Numbered from the stretch's first letter, positions 32,805 through 41,847 are shown. The stretch is 43,489 nucleotides of DNA from Paractinoplanes rishiriensis (GCF_016862375.1 NZ_BOMV01000099.1:1-43489); one strand, 5' to 3'. The notes: generated by a model from the sequence alone, not told the origin. Program-made: numbers and translations.

Positions 32805-33916
32805 CGCAGGACCGCCGCCATCGGCGCGGTGTCCGGCATCCGGTCACGAGGCACCGCATACACGGCGCCGCCGTGACGCAGGGTGGCCACCGCGGCGGAA
32901 TCCCGGTGATCCATCGCGCTGGTGCCCTCGTGCAGGCGGATGACCCGTGGCGTGCCGGCGGGTGCGTCGGTGCGCACGAACAAGGACTCGACTCGGCCCT
33001 GCTGCGCCCCAGCGCAGACCGCCGCCGCGTCGGTGCCCGTGCGGCCGGTGCCGCGCAGTTCCCGGTAGATCGCCGACGCGGCGATCTCACCGGCGCGTAG
33101 TACGGGTTCGACCAGCGGCCAGGCGCTCCGATGCAGCTCGTCGATGCCAAGGTCGCGGGGGTTGCCGTCGACACCCTCGCGGATCAGGCCGGGATGCGTG
33201 TTGACCCGCCGGTAGAGAGCCTGGGTCGACCGGACGCCGGCAAGCACCAACGGAACGTCGTCGCCGTGCAGCACGTCACGCAGCGCCCGGTCGACCCGCC
33301 GGAAATGCTGCAGGATCAGCGGGGTGTCATCGTCCTCGATGCCGTGGAAGACGGCACGGCCGCCCGCGCCGCCGCGGTCGGCGACGAAGGCATGCACCTG
33401 CGCCCGCCGTCGCGGCATCGTGAGCCATACCGCCAAAGGCAACCCGTCGAGGACCATCTCCTGCAGCCCGTGCCGGGAACCTCGCAACAGCCGGATCTCG
33501 TCCTGGTTGAGCGCCAGGACGTAAAAATGACCGGCCGCGCCCAGCAGGGGCAGCAGCGGCCGCACCAGGAAACGGTCGCCGACCGCCACCAGTTCGGGCA
33601 GCCGCAGCGCCACCTGGAATTGCCGGGCACTGCCCTGCTCGCAGAACACGGCAAGGCCATCACCGGGTTGCTCGAAGCGGCGCGGCCCGCTCAGCAATCC
33701 GCGAGCGGGCGCCAGCACCCGCTGAGCGGCGACGGCGGAGAGTCCGTCGGCTCGTAGCTCCCGCTCGGCCTGCCGCAGTAGATTCCGGACCCGGACGCCG
33801 TGACGGTCCGCCGGCTCCGCCGGCGGCGTGGGCGCGAATACCGACACGCGGTAACCGCCGCGTTGCTCGGAAAGCCCGACAAGGTCCTGCGCACTCAGCG
33901 CGTTCGACAAGTCCAT
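32798..33916 (-). CDS. baeRF-family (archaeo-eukaryotic release-factor-like) protein
   Basis: A 372-residue protein resembling bacterial baeRF family 3: LLPLLGAAGHFYVLALNQDE and IRLLRGSRHGLQEMVLDG near the middle, then the C-terminal PLVLAGVRSTQALYRRVNTH and DAAAVCAGAQQGRVESLFV blocks. These are relatives of peptide-chain release factors predicted to act on stalled ribosomes; none in this subgroup is well characterised to my knowledge. ATG 33916 follows GAGAGGCGAGG. Divergent from the CBS-BON gene, with an inverted repeat between them. Confidence 0.75.
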   Translation of the reverse strand: MDLSNALSAQDLVGLSEQRGGYRVSVFAPTPPAEPADRHGVRVRNLLRQAERELRADGLSAVAAQRVLAPARGLLSGPRRFEQPGDGLAVFCEQGSARQFQVALRLPELVAVGDRFLVRPLLPLLGAAGHFYVLALNQDEIRLLRGSRHGLQEMVLDGLPLAVWLTMPRRRAQVHAFVADRGGAGGRAVFHGIEDDDTPLILQHFRRVDRALRDVLHGDDVPLVLAGVRSTQALYRRVNTHPGLIREGVDGNPRDLGIDELHRSAWPLVEPVLRAGEIAASAIYRELRGTGRTGTDAAAVCAGAQQGRVESLFVRTDAPAGTPRVIRLHEGTSAMDHRDSAAVATLRHGGAVYAVPRDRMPDTAPMAAVLRY

Positions 33917-33943
33917 CCTCGCCTCTCAACGAACCGCAGTTTT

Positions 33944-33974
33944 GGTCACCGGCGCGGACGATCTGCCGGTGACC
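33944..33974. promoter_or_regulatory. Inverted repeat, candidate operator
   Basis: GGTCACCGGC (33944-33953) and GCCGGTGACC (33965-33974) are perfect 10-bp half-sites separated by 11 bp, so half-site centres are 21 bp apart, two helical turns. It lies 28 bp upstream of the baeRF start and ~210 bp upstream of the CBS-BON start, in the divergent promoter region (33917-34184). Confidence 0.55.
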
Positions 33975-34184
33975 ACCAGCCTGGCCGTCGCGACCGCCGC
34001 AAGACAGGGCCACCACCACCCGATCCGAGCCGCTCAACCTGCCGACCGGCGGCAGGATCATGCGCATGCCCGGCAACGACGCACCGCGAACCTGGCCGTC
34101 GGAGCACCTGTCCGCGACGGTGCGTGGGCCGCCACCATCGGAGGCGACAACAACGTCCGGTCAAGAGCTGGGAGGTACGCGACC

Positions 34185-34868
34185 GTGCGGCAGTGGAAGG
34201 TTTCTGACGTGATGACCCGCGACGTGGTGACGGCCGGCCCGGACGCACCGATCAACGAGCTGGCGGGCCTGCTGACCCGCCATCGCATCAGTGCGGTACC
34301 GGTCGTCGCCGACGACGGCCGGCTGCTGGGCCTCGTGTCCGAGGCCGACCTCGCGGCGCGGATATCGCGCACCGCGCCGGCGCCGCGCCACGCGACCGCG
34401 GCCCGCGCGCCGCGAGCCAGGGACCTGATGAGCCGGCCCGTGCACACCGCCGCCCCGGACGAGCTGCTGTCGGCCGCGGCCCGCAGGATGCGCAAGCGCC
34501 ACGTCCGACGGCTGATCGTCACCGACGACACCCGGCGGGTGACCGCGGTGGTGTCCCGCGCCGACCTCATGCGCCTGTACACCCGCGGCGACGACACCCT
34601 CCGGCGTGAGATCACCGAGCAGGTGCTGAAGAAGACATTATGGATCGGCCCTGCCCAGGTACGCGCCGACGTCGATGCCGGAGTGGTGACCTTGACCGGC
34701 GAGGTCGGCCGGCGCAGCACCGCCGAGATCGCGGCCCGGCTCAGCGCCGGCGTCCCGGGCGTGTCGCACGTCGTCGACAACATCGCCTACGCGTTCGACG
34801 ACACCGCGCTGGTCCGCTCCCGTGCCGGACGCACCCATCCGTTCAGTGCCGAACCGTTCCGACTCTGA
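34185..34868 (+). CDS. CBS-pair protein with BON domain, copy 1
   Basis: A 227-residue protein. Two CBS motifs come first (VSDVMTRDVVTAGPDAPINE; LMSRPVHTAAPDELLSAAA), each ending in an S/TRADL-type helix, followed by a BON domain (VRADVDAGVVTLTGEVGRRS, GVSHVVDNIAY). CBS pairs sense adenine nucleotides; BON domains bind membranes or ligands. GTG 34185 is set by GGAGG at 34171-34175. It forms a same-strand series with the second CBS-BON gene and the slipin. Confidence 0.88.
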   Translation: MRQWKVSDVMTRDVVTAGPDAPINELAGLLTRHRISAVPVVADDGRLLGLVSEADLAARISRTAPAPRHATAARAPRARDLMSRPVHTAAPDELLSAAARRMRKRHVRRLIVTDDTRRVTAVVSRADLMRLYTRGDDTLRREITEQVLKKTLWIGPAQVRADVDAGVVTLTGEVGRRSTAEIAARLSAGVPGVSHVVDNIAYAFDDTALVRSRAGRTHPFSAEPFRL

Positions 34869-35088
34869 CCGCTGCGGCCGGCCGCAACCGAGGCCGGCCC
34901 GTGACCACGACCCACGACAGTGGTGGTTGCCGACGCCCGGCAATGACGGCCGGTCGATGTGACCGGCGCCGACCCTGTCCGCCGCCGCACCGGCGGGACA
35001 GCATTGACGGCGAACGCGCCGGTCGTCACCCGGACGAACTGGCCGTCCGAGACAGGCGCCGTCGCGGCGCCCGAAGCGGAGGACCGCC

Positions 35089-35835
35089 ATGCAGTGCAGG
35101 GTACGCGACGTCATGACCGCCGACGTGCTTACCGTGGCCTACGACGCCACCCCGGCCGAGATCGTCACGACCATGACCTCGTACGACGTCAGCGCGGTCG
35201 CCGTGGCCGACGAGTACGACAGTGTGCTGGGCATCGTCACCCGCACCGACGTCCTCAAGGCCATCACGTTGCGGTCGGCCGAGCGGCACCCGCTCGCACC
35301 GTGGCGGCGCCCCGCCGTGACACCGGACTGGGCCGTGACCGTGGCCGGGAGGATGATGAGCGCGCCGGCATTGACCGTCGAACCGGACGCGACCCTCGCC
35401 CAAGCCGGCCGGTCGATGCGTCACCACCAGGTCAACCGTCTGCTGGTGACCGGAGCGGGCCGGCGGCTGCTGGGCATCGTCACCGCCGCCGATCTGCTCA
35501 GGGTGCACGACCGCACCGACGAGGCGATCCGCGCCGACGTACGACAGATCCTGCAGGGCTTTCCGGCCCGCGATCTCGCCTTGGACGTGCGTGACGGCGA
35601 GGCCACGGTCGCCGCGACCGTCACCGACACCCGGCTCGCGGCACAACTCACCCGGTTGGTCAGCGCTGTGCCCGGTGTGACAGCGGTCCGCGACGAGCTC
35701 ACCGTCGACCCGCCGCCGCAGTCCCCGCCCGAACCGGTACGGGCGGCCGCGCACCGGCCGCTCGACGGCTGGTGGCCGAACCGCCGCCCACAAACCGACA
35801 AGCGTGCCCTCACCGCGACCGCCGCACGACACTGA
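35089..35835 (+). CDS. CBS-pair protein with BON-like domain, copy 2
   Basis: A 248-residue protein with the same plan as copy 1: CBS1 (RVRDVMTADVLTVAYDATPA ... GIVTRTDVL), CBS2 (RMMSAPALTVEPDATL ... GIVTAADLL), then a BON-like segment (LDVRDGEATVAATVTDTRLA, VPGVTAVRDELTV). A basic Pro-rich tail follows. It is a diverged duplicate of the 34185 gene. ATG 35089 follows GGAGGACC closely. Confidence 0.88.
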   Translation: MQCRVRDVMTADVLTVAYDATPAEIVTTMTSYDVSAVAVADEYDSVLGIVTRTDVLKAITLRSAERHPLAPWRRPAVTPDWAVTVAGRMMSAPALTVEPDATLAQAGRSMRHHQVNRLLVTGAGRRLLGIVTAADLLRVHDRTDEAIRADVRQILQGFPARDLALDVRDGEATVAATVTDTRLAAQLTRLVSAVPGVTAVRDELTVDPPPQSPPEPVRAAAHRPLDGWWPNRRPQTDKRALTATAARH

Positions 35836-35854
35836 CCAACGGAAGGAAGAAGTC

Positions 35855-36806
35855 ATGAGTGAGGCACTGCGCTGGTTCCTGCTCACCGGCCTGGTTCTGA
35901 TCGTACTGCTGCTGCTCTCGGTCCGGGTGGGTCATGGAGTACGAGCGAGCAGTGGTGTTCCGGCTCGGAAGGGTCGTCGCCACCCGCGGATCCGGTCTGA
36001 CGTTGCTCATCCCGCTCATCGACCGGATGGCGCGGGTGTCACTGCGCACCGTCACCATGAACGTTCCGGCGCAGGACGTCATCACCAAGGACAACGTCAC
36101 GGTCAAGGTCAACGCGGTGGTCTACTTCCACGTGGTGGTGCCCCTGCTGTCGGTCACCGTGGTCGAGAACCACCTTGTCGCGACCTCCCAGATCGCCCAG
36201 ACCACCCTGCGCAGCATCCTTGGTCAGGTGAACCTCGACGACCTGCTCGTCGACCGTGACGCCATCAACCAGCGGCTTCAGGCCGTCATCGACGAAATCA
36301 CCAGCGCCTGGGGCGTGAAGGTGACGCTGGTCGAGGTCAAGGACGTCGAACTGCCCGACAGCATGCGCCGGGCGATGGCCCGCCAGGCCGAGGCCGAACG
36401 TGACCGGCGGGCCAAGGTGATCCACGCCGCCGGTGAACTCGAAGCCGCCGACGACCTGGGCCGCGCCGCGCAGGTGCTGGACCAGCACCCGGCCGCCATG
36501 CAGCTGCGGGTGCTGTCCACCATGGCCGAACTCACCTCCGAACGCAGCTCCACGGTGATCTTCCCGCTGCCGGTGGAACTGCTGCGACTGGTCGACACCG
36601 TGCACCACAAGCTCACCGAAACCGCTGTCACCGCAACGCCCGACAGGCTCGGTCCCGACAGGCTCGGTCCCGACAGGCTCGGTCCCGACAGGACTGGCAC
36701 CGTCGGTGGCCGCGCGGGCACGCTCGACGACCGGCGGCCGGGCATCAACCACACCAGCGGACCGACGGCCGCCACCGGCCGCCACACGGTGACGGCCCGC
36801 AATTGA
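35855..36806 (+). pseudogene. Slipin/stomatin-like SPFH protein with a one-base frameshift
   Basis: ATG 35855 (RBS GGAAGGAAG) opens a frame coding the expected membrane anchor (LRWFLLTGLVLIVLLLLSVR). The rest of a slipin lies one frame over from ATG 35934: MEYERAVVFRLGRV, VPAQDVITKDNVTVKVNAVV, then the conserved QTTLRSILGQVNLDDLLVDR. Removing one G in the GGGTGGG run at 35925-35931 joins the two as SVRVVMEYERAVVFRLG, the normal family junction. It may be a real mutation, a sequencing error or a programmed shift. Internal initiation at 35934 would give an SPFH protein without its anchor. Confidence 0.8.
36643..36692 (+). repeat. 15-bp tandem repeat in the slipin C-terminal tail
   Basis: GACAGGCTCGGTCCC occurs three times with a fourth, diverged unit, encoding PDRLG-type pentads in the disordered tail. 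In-frame length keeps copy-number change harmless. Confidence 0.85.
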
Positions 36807-36868
36807 CACCCACGACCGCCGCGATCGGCAATGCTGGACCTGCACCATCGAGCAGCAGAGGGGTCTTC

Positions 36869-38116
36869 GTGAGCAACGACGGCGCACGCCGCACCCGGCG
36901 GCCGACGACAGCCGACACCGACGCCGACGGGCGGTGGCTCACCGACGTCGCCGCCGGCGCCAGCCGCGATGCCGGCAACGTCCCCGTGGCGCTGCTCGGC
37001 GACTACCTGCCGCTGCTGGCCGACGCCGCCATCACCGGCCGCAAACCCAAACGCACCGAGCTCGACGCCGTCGAGGCTCTCGGCCGCAAAGCCGCAGAAC
37101 AGGGCATCTCCGCAGGCCGGGTGGTGCAGTTGTACCTGTCCGCCGCCCGCCGCCTGTGGCAGGAACTGCCGGACGTCGTACGCAGCCGCGACCGTGAAGC
37201 CGTCCGCGCCGCGGCAGCCGCCGTCCTGCAGGTCATCGACGACGCCGTCGCCACCCTGGCCGAGGGCTACGCCGTCGCCCGCCGTGACCTGGTCCGTCAC
37301 GAGGAAACCCTGCGCCGCGAACTCATCGACGACCTGCTGCGCGGCGACTCCGACCTCGGCGGCCTGGTCGAGCGGGCCGAACCGTTCGGCCTCGACCTCG
37401 CCCGCGTCCACCAGGTTGCCCTGGCCGCGCCGAGCCGGCGACTGCCCGACACCGACACCGCGATCACCGCTCTGGAAGCGGCCATCTTCGACCGGCTCGG
37501 CGACCGCGACGTCCTCGTCGCCACCAAGGACGGACTGCTGGTCGTCCTCGCCCCTGCTGACACCACCAGCCCGCACGGCACGCCCGCCGGGCACGACACC
37601 AACGACAACCTCGGTCGGCTGATGCACGACCAGCTGCGCCGGCTACCCCGCGGACGCCCCTGGCGCATCGCCGTCGGCCGCCCCCACCCCGGCCTCTACG
37701 GCATCGCCCGCTCCTACGAGGAAGCCCGCGAAGCCCTGACCATGGCCAGCCGGCTGCGCGTGCCCACCCCCGTGGTCAACGCCCGAGACCTGCTCATCTA
37801 CCGCGTCCTACTCCGCGACCAACCCGCCATCGTCGAACTCGTCCACGCCGTGCTGCACCCACTGACCCGCGCCCGCGGCGGCGCCGAACCGCTGGTCGCC
37901 ACCCTGCAGGCCTACTTCGACACCGGCGGCGTCGCCACCGAAACCGCCAAACACATTCACGTCTCGGTCCGCGCGGTCACCTACCGACTCGAACGCATCC
38001 ACACCCTCACCGGCTACGACCCGACCGACCCCGCCCACCGGTTCACCCTGCAAGCCGCTGTCCTCGGCGCCCGTGCCCTCGACTGGCCCGACCAACCCCT
38101 ACCCGCGACCGGCTGA
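36869..38116 (+). CDS. PucR-family transcriptional regulator
   Basis: A 415-residue regulator. The first ~150 residues are helical (LLGDYLPLLADAAITGRKPK; RAAAAAVLQVIDDAVATLAE), the middle a GGDEF-like/CdaR-type domain (PWRIAVGRPHPGLYGIARSY), and the C-terminus the PucR helix-turn-helix (TAKHIHVSVRAVTYRLERIH followed by YDPTDPAHRF). Such proteins usually activate neighbouring genes in response to a metabolite. GTG 36869 with AGAGGGG five bases upstream is preferred. A decayed copy lies at 23020-23963. Confidence 0.88.
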   Translation: MSNDGARRTRRPTTADTDADGRWLTDVAAGASRDAGNVPVALLGDYLPLLADAAITGRKPKRTELDAVEALGRKAAEQGISAGRVVQLYLSAARRLWQELPDVVRSRDREAVRAAAAAVLQVIDDAVATLAEGYAVARRDLVRHEETLRRELIDDLLRGDSDLGGLVERAEPFGLDLARVHQVALAAPSRRLPDTDTAITALEAAIFDRLGDRDVLVATKDGLLVVLAPADTTSPHGTPAGHDTNDNLGRLMHDQLRRLPRGRPWRIAVGRPHPGLYGIARSYEEAREALTMASRLRVPTPVVNARDLLIYRVLLRDQPAIVELVHAVLHPLTRARGGAEPLVATLQAYFDTGGVATETAKHIHVSVRAVTYRLERIHTLTGYDPTDPAHRFTLQAAVLGARALDWPDQPLPATG

Positions 38117-39004
38117 CAGACGACACATCCATTGCAAACGGCTGTCCTTCACCGTCACCCACGCGCCTGCCTCCGGCAGCCATCCGCTCCGCCTTCTTGC
38201 CGCGTCGGCCGTGAATGGCCACCACCGGATTCGATACCGACCACCGAGCCCGGACAAGTCGACCTGCGGAAACCACGCCGACCCGTCAATACCTTCGATC
38301 TTGTGCCGAGAGCTGGCTCTGCTGGTGCTGGCCCGTCGGCACCCTGCGCGTGTAATGACAGCGACACCAAGACCACCGGGCCATCACGCACCGGCCCGCG
38401 AGCCAGACCATCGGCGGTTCCGCGCAGACCGGCCCCGGCGTCTGGCATGGCACTGACCCGACCATCGACCGGCCGGCGCTGGGGTCGGTCGTGACTCAGC
38501 CGCTCAGGGCAAGGACCGCGATCAATACTGCGTGATGCCGTCGACGCGGCGGCCGCCAGCGCCGCCGGTGACGGACGGCTGACCTCCCGAGAGTCCGACA
38601 CCACCACCGGCAGCACCGTTGTGGGGCAGATCGAGTTCGGCGACGACAACGGCATCACGGTGCTCGTCGATGCCGCCTTCGGCGACGGTCTGACGTCGGC
38701 TGACGGCGCTGAGCGGTGCCGCAGCCCGCAGCCGACCGTGGGTGCCGGGTACGGCCTTGCTGCCGACGCCCGGCAACCGACAGCCGGGACTACGTCCGCC
38801 GCAGCGCCTGTCGAAGGTGCAAGCCGCCGGCGACAGTAGATACAGCAAGGGCATGGTCTCGTGGTTCCGAGTCCGGCGGTTTCTGGTCACCGGCTCGTGC
38901 GTATGCCCTCACCGAGTGCGTCGGATGGCCGGTCACGGCCTTCCATCTGCACCTCCCTCATGTCACAGGACAGGATTCGAACCGAGCCGAGAGGAGAACG
39001 ACCG
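38117..39004. other. Long gene-poor stretch with a possible coding fragment
   Basis: About 890 bp has no secure gene. One plus frame (~38480-38839) looks coding-like (TGSTVVGQIEFGDDNGITVL) but has no start near its 5' end and loses character after 38710; it may be a gene remnant. Near 38972-38985 GGATTCGAACC resembles an inverted tRNA T-loop, but no tRNA folds around it. The right edge carries the GAGGAG RBS of the next gene. Confidence 0.35.
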
Positions 39005-39340
39005 ATGCCGACACGGACGGCACCACCGCCGGTGGATTTGCGAGACGAACAGCGCGACCTTCACACGCTAGCTTGGGATCTGACCGTGCAGCAGATGCAC
39101 CTGGCGTTCGCCGAATGCGTGTTGCCCACCCCGGATCAAGCTGACGAGGCTGGACGTTCCGCAAAGCTCGCCCGGGTGCGGCTGGCAGCGGCGCGGTACG
39201 CGGTCGAGGACATCCGGGCCGCCCTGCAACGCATCGATGCGGGCACCTACGGCATGTGCCTGCAGTGCGGATGCATCATCGCGGCCGACCGTTTGCGGGC
39301 CCGCCCCACGGCCCGCTGGTGCGCCGTCTGCCAGGTATAG
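39005..39340 (+). CDS. DksA/TraR-type zinc-finger protein, copy 3
   Basis: A 111-residue protein. N-terminal helices (VDLRDEQRDLHTLAWDL) differ from the other two copies, but the C-terminal finger is intact (CLQC, CAVC, around AADRLRARPTARW) with the preceding ALQRIDAGTYGMC block. It is the most diverged of the three in this window. ATG 39005 follows GAGGAG. Confidence 0.82.
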   Translation: MPTRTAPPPVDLRDEQRDLHTLAWDLTVQQMHLAFAECVLPTPDQADEAGRSAKLARVRLAAARYAVEDIRAALQRIDAGTYGMCLQCGCIIAADRLRARPTARWCAVCQV

Positions 39341-39446
39341 CCCGAGCCCTGGTTGCCGACGATCGTTCACGTGCCGCAAACAATCCCCCGGGTTCCCGAC
39401 GCGTTCGCTCCCGGCGACGAGTGCCGATCCAGGGCCGATGTCAGCG

Positions 39447-39809
39447 TCAACTGTCGTTCAGGAGCTCGGACAGCACGGCCGCCTGGCTGATTGACACGTC
39501 CTTACTGGCGGTCAGCAGCACGAGTGTGTGGTTTTTCGCGAGCTGCCGTAGACGCGCCAGGGCGTCGGCCTGCTCCCCGGTGGCCAGCTCGGCGCGGTAA
39601 CGGTGCCGGAACTGCGTGAACTGCGTGGGGTCGTGGCCGTACCACTTGCGAAGCTCCGGAGACGGCGCAACCAGTTGGCACCATTCGTCGATGTCGGCGC
39701 GGGCCTTGGCGAGTCCCCGTGGCCACAGCCGATCGACCAGGACGCGCATAGCGTGCTGGTCGGTGGACGCGTCGTAAACTCGTGCGATCTGGACCTGTGA
39801 CGTGGTCAT
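39447..39809 (-). CDS. DUF488-family protein
   Basis: A 120-residue protein with family landmarks VLVDRLWPRGLAKARADIDE, APSPELRKWYGHDP, and YRAELATGEQADALARL followed by LVLLTASKD. The family is found widely beside stress and redox genes; its function is not established. ATG 39809 follows AGGAGG by five bases. Confidence 0.9.
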   Translation of the reverse strand: MTTSQVQIARVYDASTDQHAMRVLVDRLWPRGLAKARADIDEWCQLVAPSPELRKWYGHDPTQFTQFRHRYRAELATGEQADALARLRQLAKNHTLVLLTASKDVSISQAAVLSELLNDS

Positions 39810-39937
39810 CACGACCTCCTGCGGGTCGATGGTTCTCGATGCCGTTCAGGGGCGCAGCGATTCGCTGCGGTATGTGCCGGGCGACGGCATCTCGGTCATG
39901 GGCCCGTGCAGCCTCCGGGTCGGGTGCCCCTCGCGCT

Positions 39938-40381
39938 TCAGGCCGGCAGCCAGGCGGCGTCGATGGTGATCTGCGCTCCGGCGAAGAGACGGGAGATCGG
40001 GCACAGCGCGGCCGCCTCGTCAACTGACTTTTGGAAGCCGGCAGCGTCGATGCCGGCAACCCAGCCGCGGACGTCGAGCGCGCAGGACACGATCGTCGGC
40101 ACTCCGCCTTCTTCGTCCAGCGTGACGGTGGCCTCGACGGCGAGCCGCCGCGGGGGTGTCTTGGCCTTGCCGAGCACCAGCGCCAACGCCATCGAGAAGC
40201 ACGAGGCGTGCGCCGCTGCCGCGAGTTCCTCCGGACTGGTCTTGCCTGCTGGCGTCTGGGTTCGCGCCGCCCAGGTCACGTCGAGCCGGTCGAGGGCGCC
40301 GCTGCCGGAATGGATCGTGCCCTCACCGTCGACCAATGAGCCGTCCCAGATTGTTTCCGCTGTTCGCTGCGCGATGCTCAC
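39938..40381 (-). CDS. osmC: OsmC/Ohr-family peroxiredoxin-like protein
   Basis: A 147-residue OsmC-type thiol peroxidase that reduces organic hydroperoxides. The two catalytic cysteines are Cys61 (AHASCFSMALA) and Cys127 (ALCPISRL), both at family positions. GTG 40381 follows GGAGGAG by six bases. Fits the oxidative-stress content of the island. Confidence 0.9.
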   Translation of the reverse strand: MSIAQRTAETIWDGSLVDGEGTIHSGSGALDRLDVTWAARTQTPAGKTSPEELAAAAHASCFSMALALVLGKAKTPPRRLAVEATVTLDEEGGVPTIVSCALDVRGWVAGIDAAGFQKSVDEAAALCPISRLFAGAQITIDAAWLPA

Positions 40382-40743
40382 GTCGATCTCCTCCCTGTCT
40401 CTCACCGCGCGGCACGGCGCCGGGCGCGGACTGTGTCCTCAAAGTCAACGGCCGTTATCGGTGGCGTCACCGTCCGCCTCATCGGACAGTGGCTTGATGC
40501 CGCCCGCCGGCAGATGCTGCGCGAGCGGACTGGCGCCGGGCCGCCGGATTCGCGGTCATGGGCAACGAATAGCCTGTCGTCAAGCAAACGAGGCTTGCGG
40601 TGATGTCGATTCATAGCGGCTGGTTTGATCGTTGCGCCGCGGTGGGCGTACGGGTATGCCTGTCGTCGGCCGCCATGGCGGGCGTGACCTGCCGGCCGTC
40701 GGCAAACCTCTCGGGCAACCGGGTGTCGGCGTGGCGTCAGAAT
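40382..40743. other. Intergenic, nothing recognised
   Basis: About 360 bp between the OsmC start and the stop of the HTH regulator, both on the minus strand. No frame has an RBS or motif. GGACTGTGTCC near 40427 is a short palindrome upstream of osmC. The osmC promoter must lie here. Confidence 0.4.
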
Positions 40744-41400
40744 CTATGCACCTGCGGCGACGAGGTCGGCCTGACACTGGCGTGGCCGCACGAACGGTGT
40801 CAGGCGCGCCTCGATCGTCGACCGGCTGCCCAGCTCGACGATTTCCTGCAGCAACCCCAGGTGCACGGCGCAGACGATGCCCGGATGGTCTTCGGCCAGC
40901 GACCAGAAAGGGCAGGCGTGCAGCGTTATCCGCGTGTCACCGCCGCTCGTGGTGACGGTGGGTTGGAAGCCCAGCTCGGTGAACAGTGCCGCGACCGTGC
41001 CGGCGGTGTCGTGCATGTCGCCGGACCGGTCAGCGCGGATAGGACGCAGCCGCTGCGCCCATGCCCGGCCGGCATCGCGGGCGGCATCACCGCCGCCGGT
41101 GCTGTCTAGGTGGTCGACCAGCACGGTCGCGAGAAGCGCGTATCCCGTGTCGTGCGCGCCGGCGGTTGTCGGCTCGTATACCGTCCGCGGCCGGCCACGC
41201 CGGCCTTGCCGGTCCGAGCTCTCGCTCACGAAGCCTGTTCTGATCAGTACGTCGAGGTGGAACCGGACGGTGTTGGGATGCAGGCCGGTGGCAGCAGCCA
41301 GCGCGGCAGCGTCCATGGGTGCAGCGGCTGACCGCAGCGTCTGCAGCAGCTGTCGTCTGCTCGGAACGGCGAGTGCGCCGAAGGTCACGTCGTCAGACAC
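40744..41400 (-). CDS. ArsR/SufR-like HTH regulator with conserved cysteines
   Basis: A 218-residue regulator. The N-terminal winged helix (PSRRQLLQTLRSAAAP; GLHPNTVRFHLDVLIRTGFV) is followed by a C-terminal domain with Cys residues in LHACPFWSLAEDHPGIVCAV and RPRQCQADL. The spacing (CX13C, then a later Cys) recalls SufR-type iron-sulfur sensors but does not match it exactly. GTG 41400 follows TATATTAATGGG and could be leaderless; GTG 41415 is five codons upstream. Divergent from the ferredoxin gene, which it may control. Confidence 0.78.
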   Translation of the reverse strand: MSDDVTFGALAVPSRRQLLQTLRSAAAPMDAAALAAATGLHPNTVRFHLDVLIRTGFVSESSDRQGRRGRPRTVYEPTTAGAHDTGYALLATVLVDHLDSTGGGDAARDAGRAWAQRLRPIRADRSGDMHDTAGTVAALFTELGFQPTVTTSGGDTRITLHACPFWSLAEDHPGIVCAVHLGLLQEIVELGSRSTIEARLTPFVRPRQCQADLVAAGA

Positions 41401-41453
41401 CCCATTAATATACACAACGAGTATCGTAAAAAAGGAGTGGTGAGGAGGAGATC
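41401..41453. promoter_or_regulatory. AT-rich divergent promoter of the HTH regulator and ferredoxin
   Basis: This patch is strikingly AT-rich for the window (TTAATATACACAACGAGTAT, then AAAAAA). TATATT on the minus strand suits a -10 element for a leaderless regulator start, and GGAGTGGTGAGGAGGAG precedes the ferredoxin GTG. One operator here could serve both directions. Confidence 0.55.
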
Positions 41454-41798
41454 GTGACCTATGTGATCGCGGAGCCGTGCATCGACGTCGTCGACCGGGC
41501 GTGTGTGGAGGAGTGCCCGGTCGACTGCATCTACGAGGGCTCCCGGGCCTTGTACATCCAGCCCGACGAGTGTGTCGACTGCGGCGCCTGCGAACCGGTC
41601 TGCCCGGTCGAGGCGATCTTCTACGAGGACGATCTGCCGGCGAAGTGGTCGGTCTACACCGCCGACAACGCGCGGTTCTTCACCGAGCCGCTGCCGGCAA
41701 CCGGCACGCCGCTCGGCTCGCCCGGTGGCGCCGCACGACTCGGCCCGCTGGGCCAGGACACCCCACTGGTCGCCGAACACGGCACGCCGCCGGCCTGA
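41454..41798 (+). CDS. fdxA: 7Fe ferredoxin (FdxA type)
   Basis: A 114-residue ferredoxin with eight cysteines at positions 9, 17, 21, 25, 40, 43, 46 and 50 (CVEECPVDC; CVDCGACEPVCP). The arrangement fits one 3Fe-4S plus one 4Fe-4S cluster, as in mycobacterial FdxA. The C-terminal half is the family's non-cluster extension, here Gly/Pro-rich. It likely donates electrons to oxidoreductases under low oxygen. GTG 41454 follows AGGAGGAG. Confidence 0.9.
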   Translation: MTYVIAEPCIDVVDRACVEECPVDCIYEGSRALYIQPDECVDCGACEPVCPVEAIFYEDDLPAKWSVYTADNARFFTEPLPATGTPLGSPGGAARLGPLGQDTPLVAEHGTPPA

Positions 41799-41847
41799 AC
41801 ATCGAGTCCTGGCCGCTGCCGACGTGGCCGAGCAAGGAGGTGAGCCG

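Noticed and set aside
36278..37627. 449-codon minus-strand frame across slipin and PucR genes
   Set aside because: Antisense to two genes with recognisable domains; includes the translated tandem repeat in reverse.
38972..38985. T-loop-like GGATTCGAACC suggesting a minus-strand tRNA
   Set aside because: Flanking bases do not form a T-stem, and no anticodon or acceptor stem can be assembled; it also overlaps the RBS region of a DksA-like gene.
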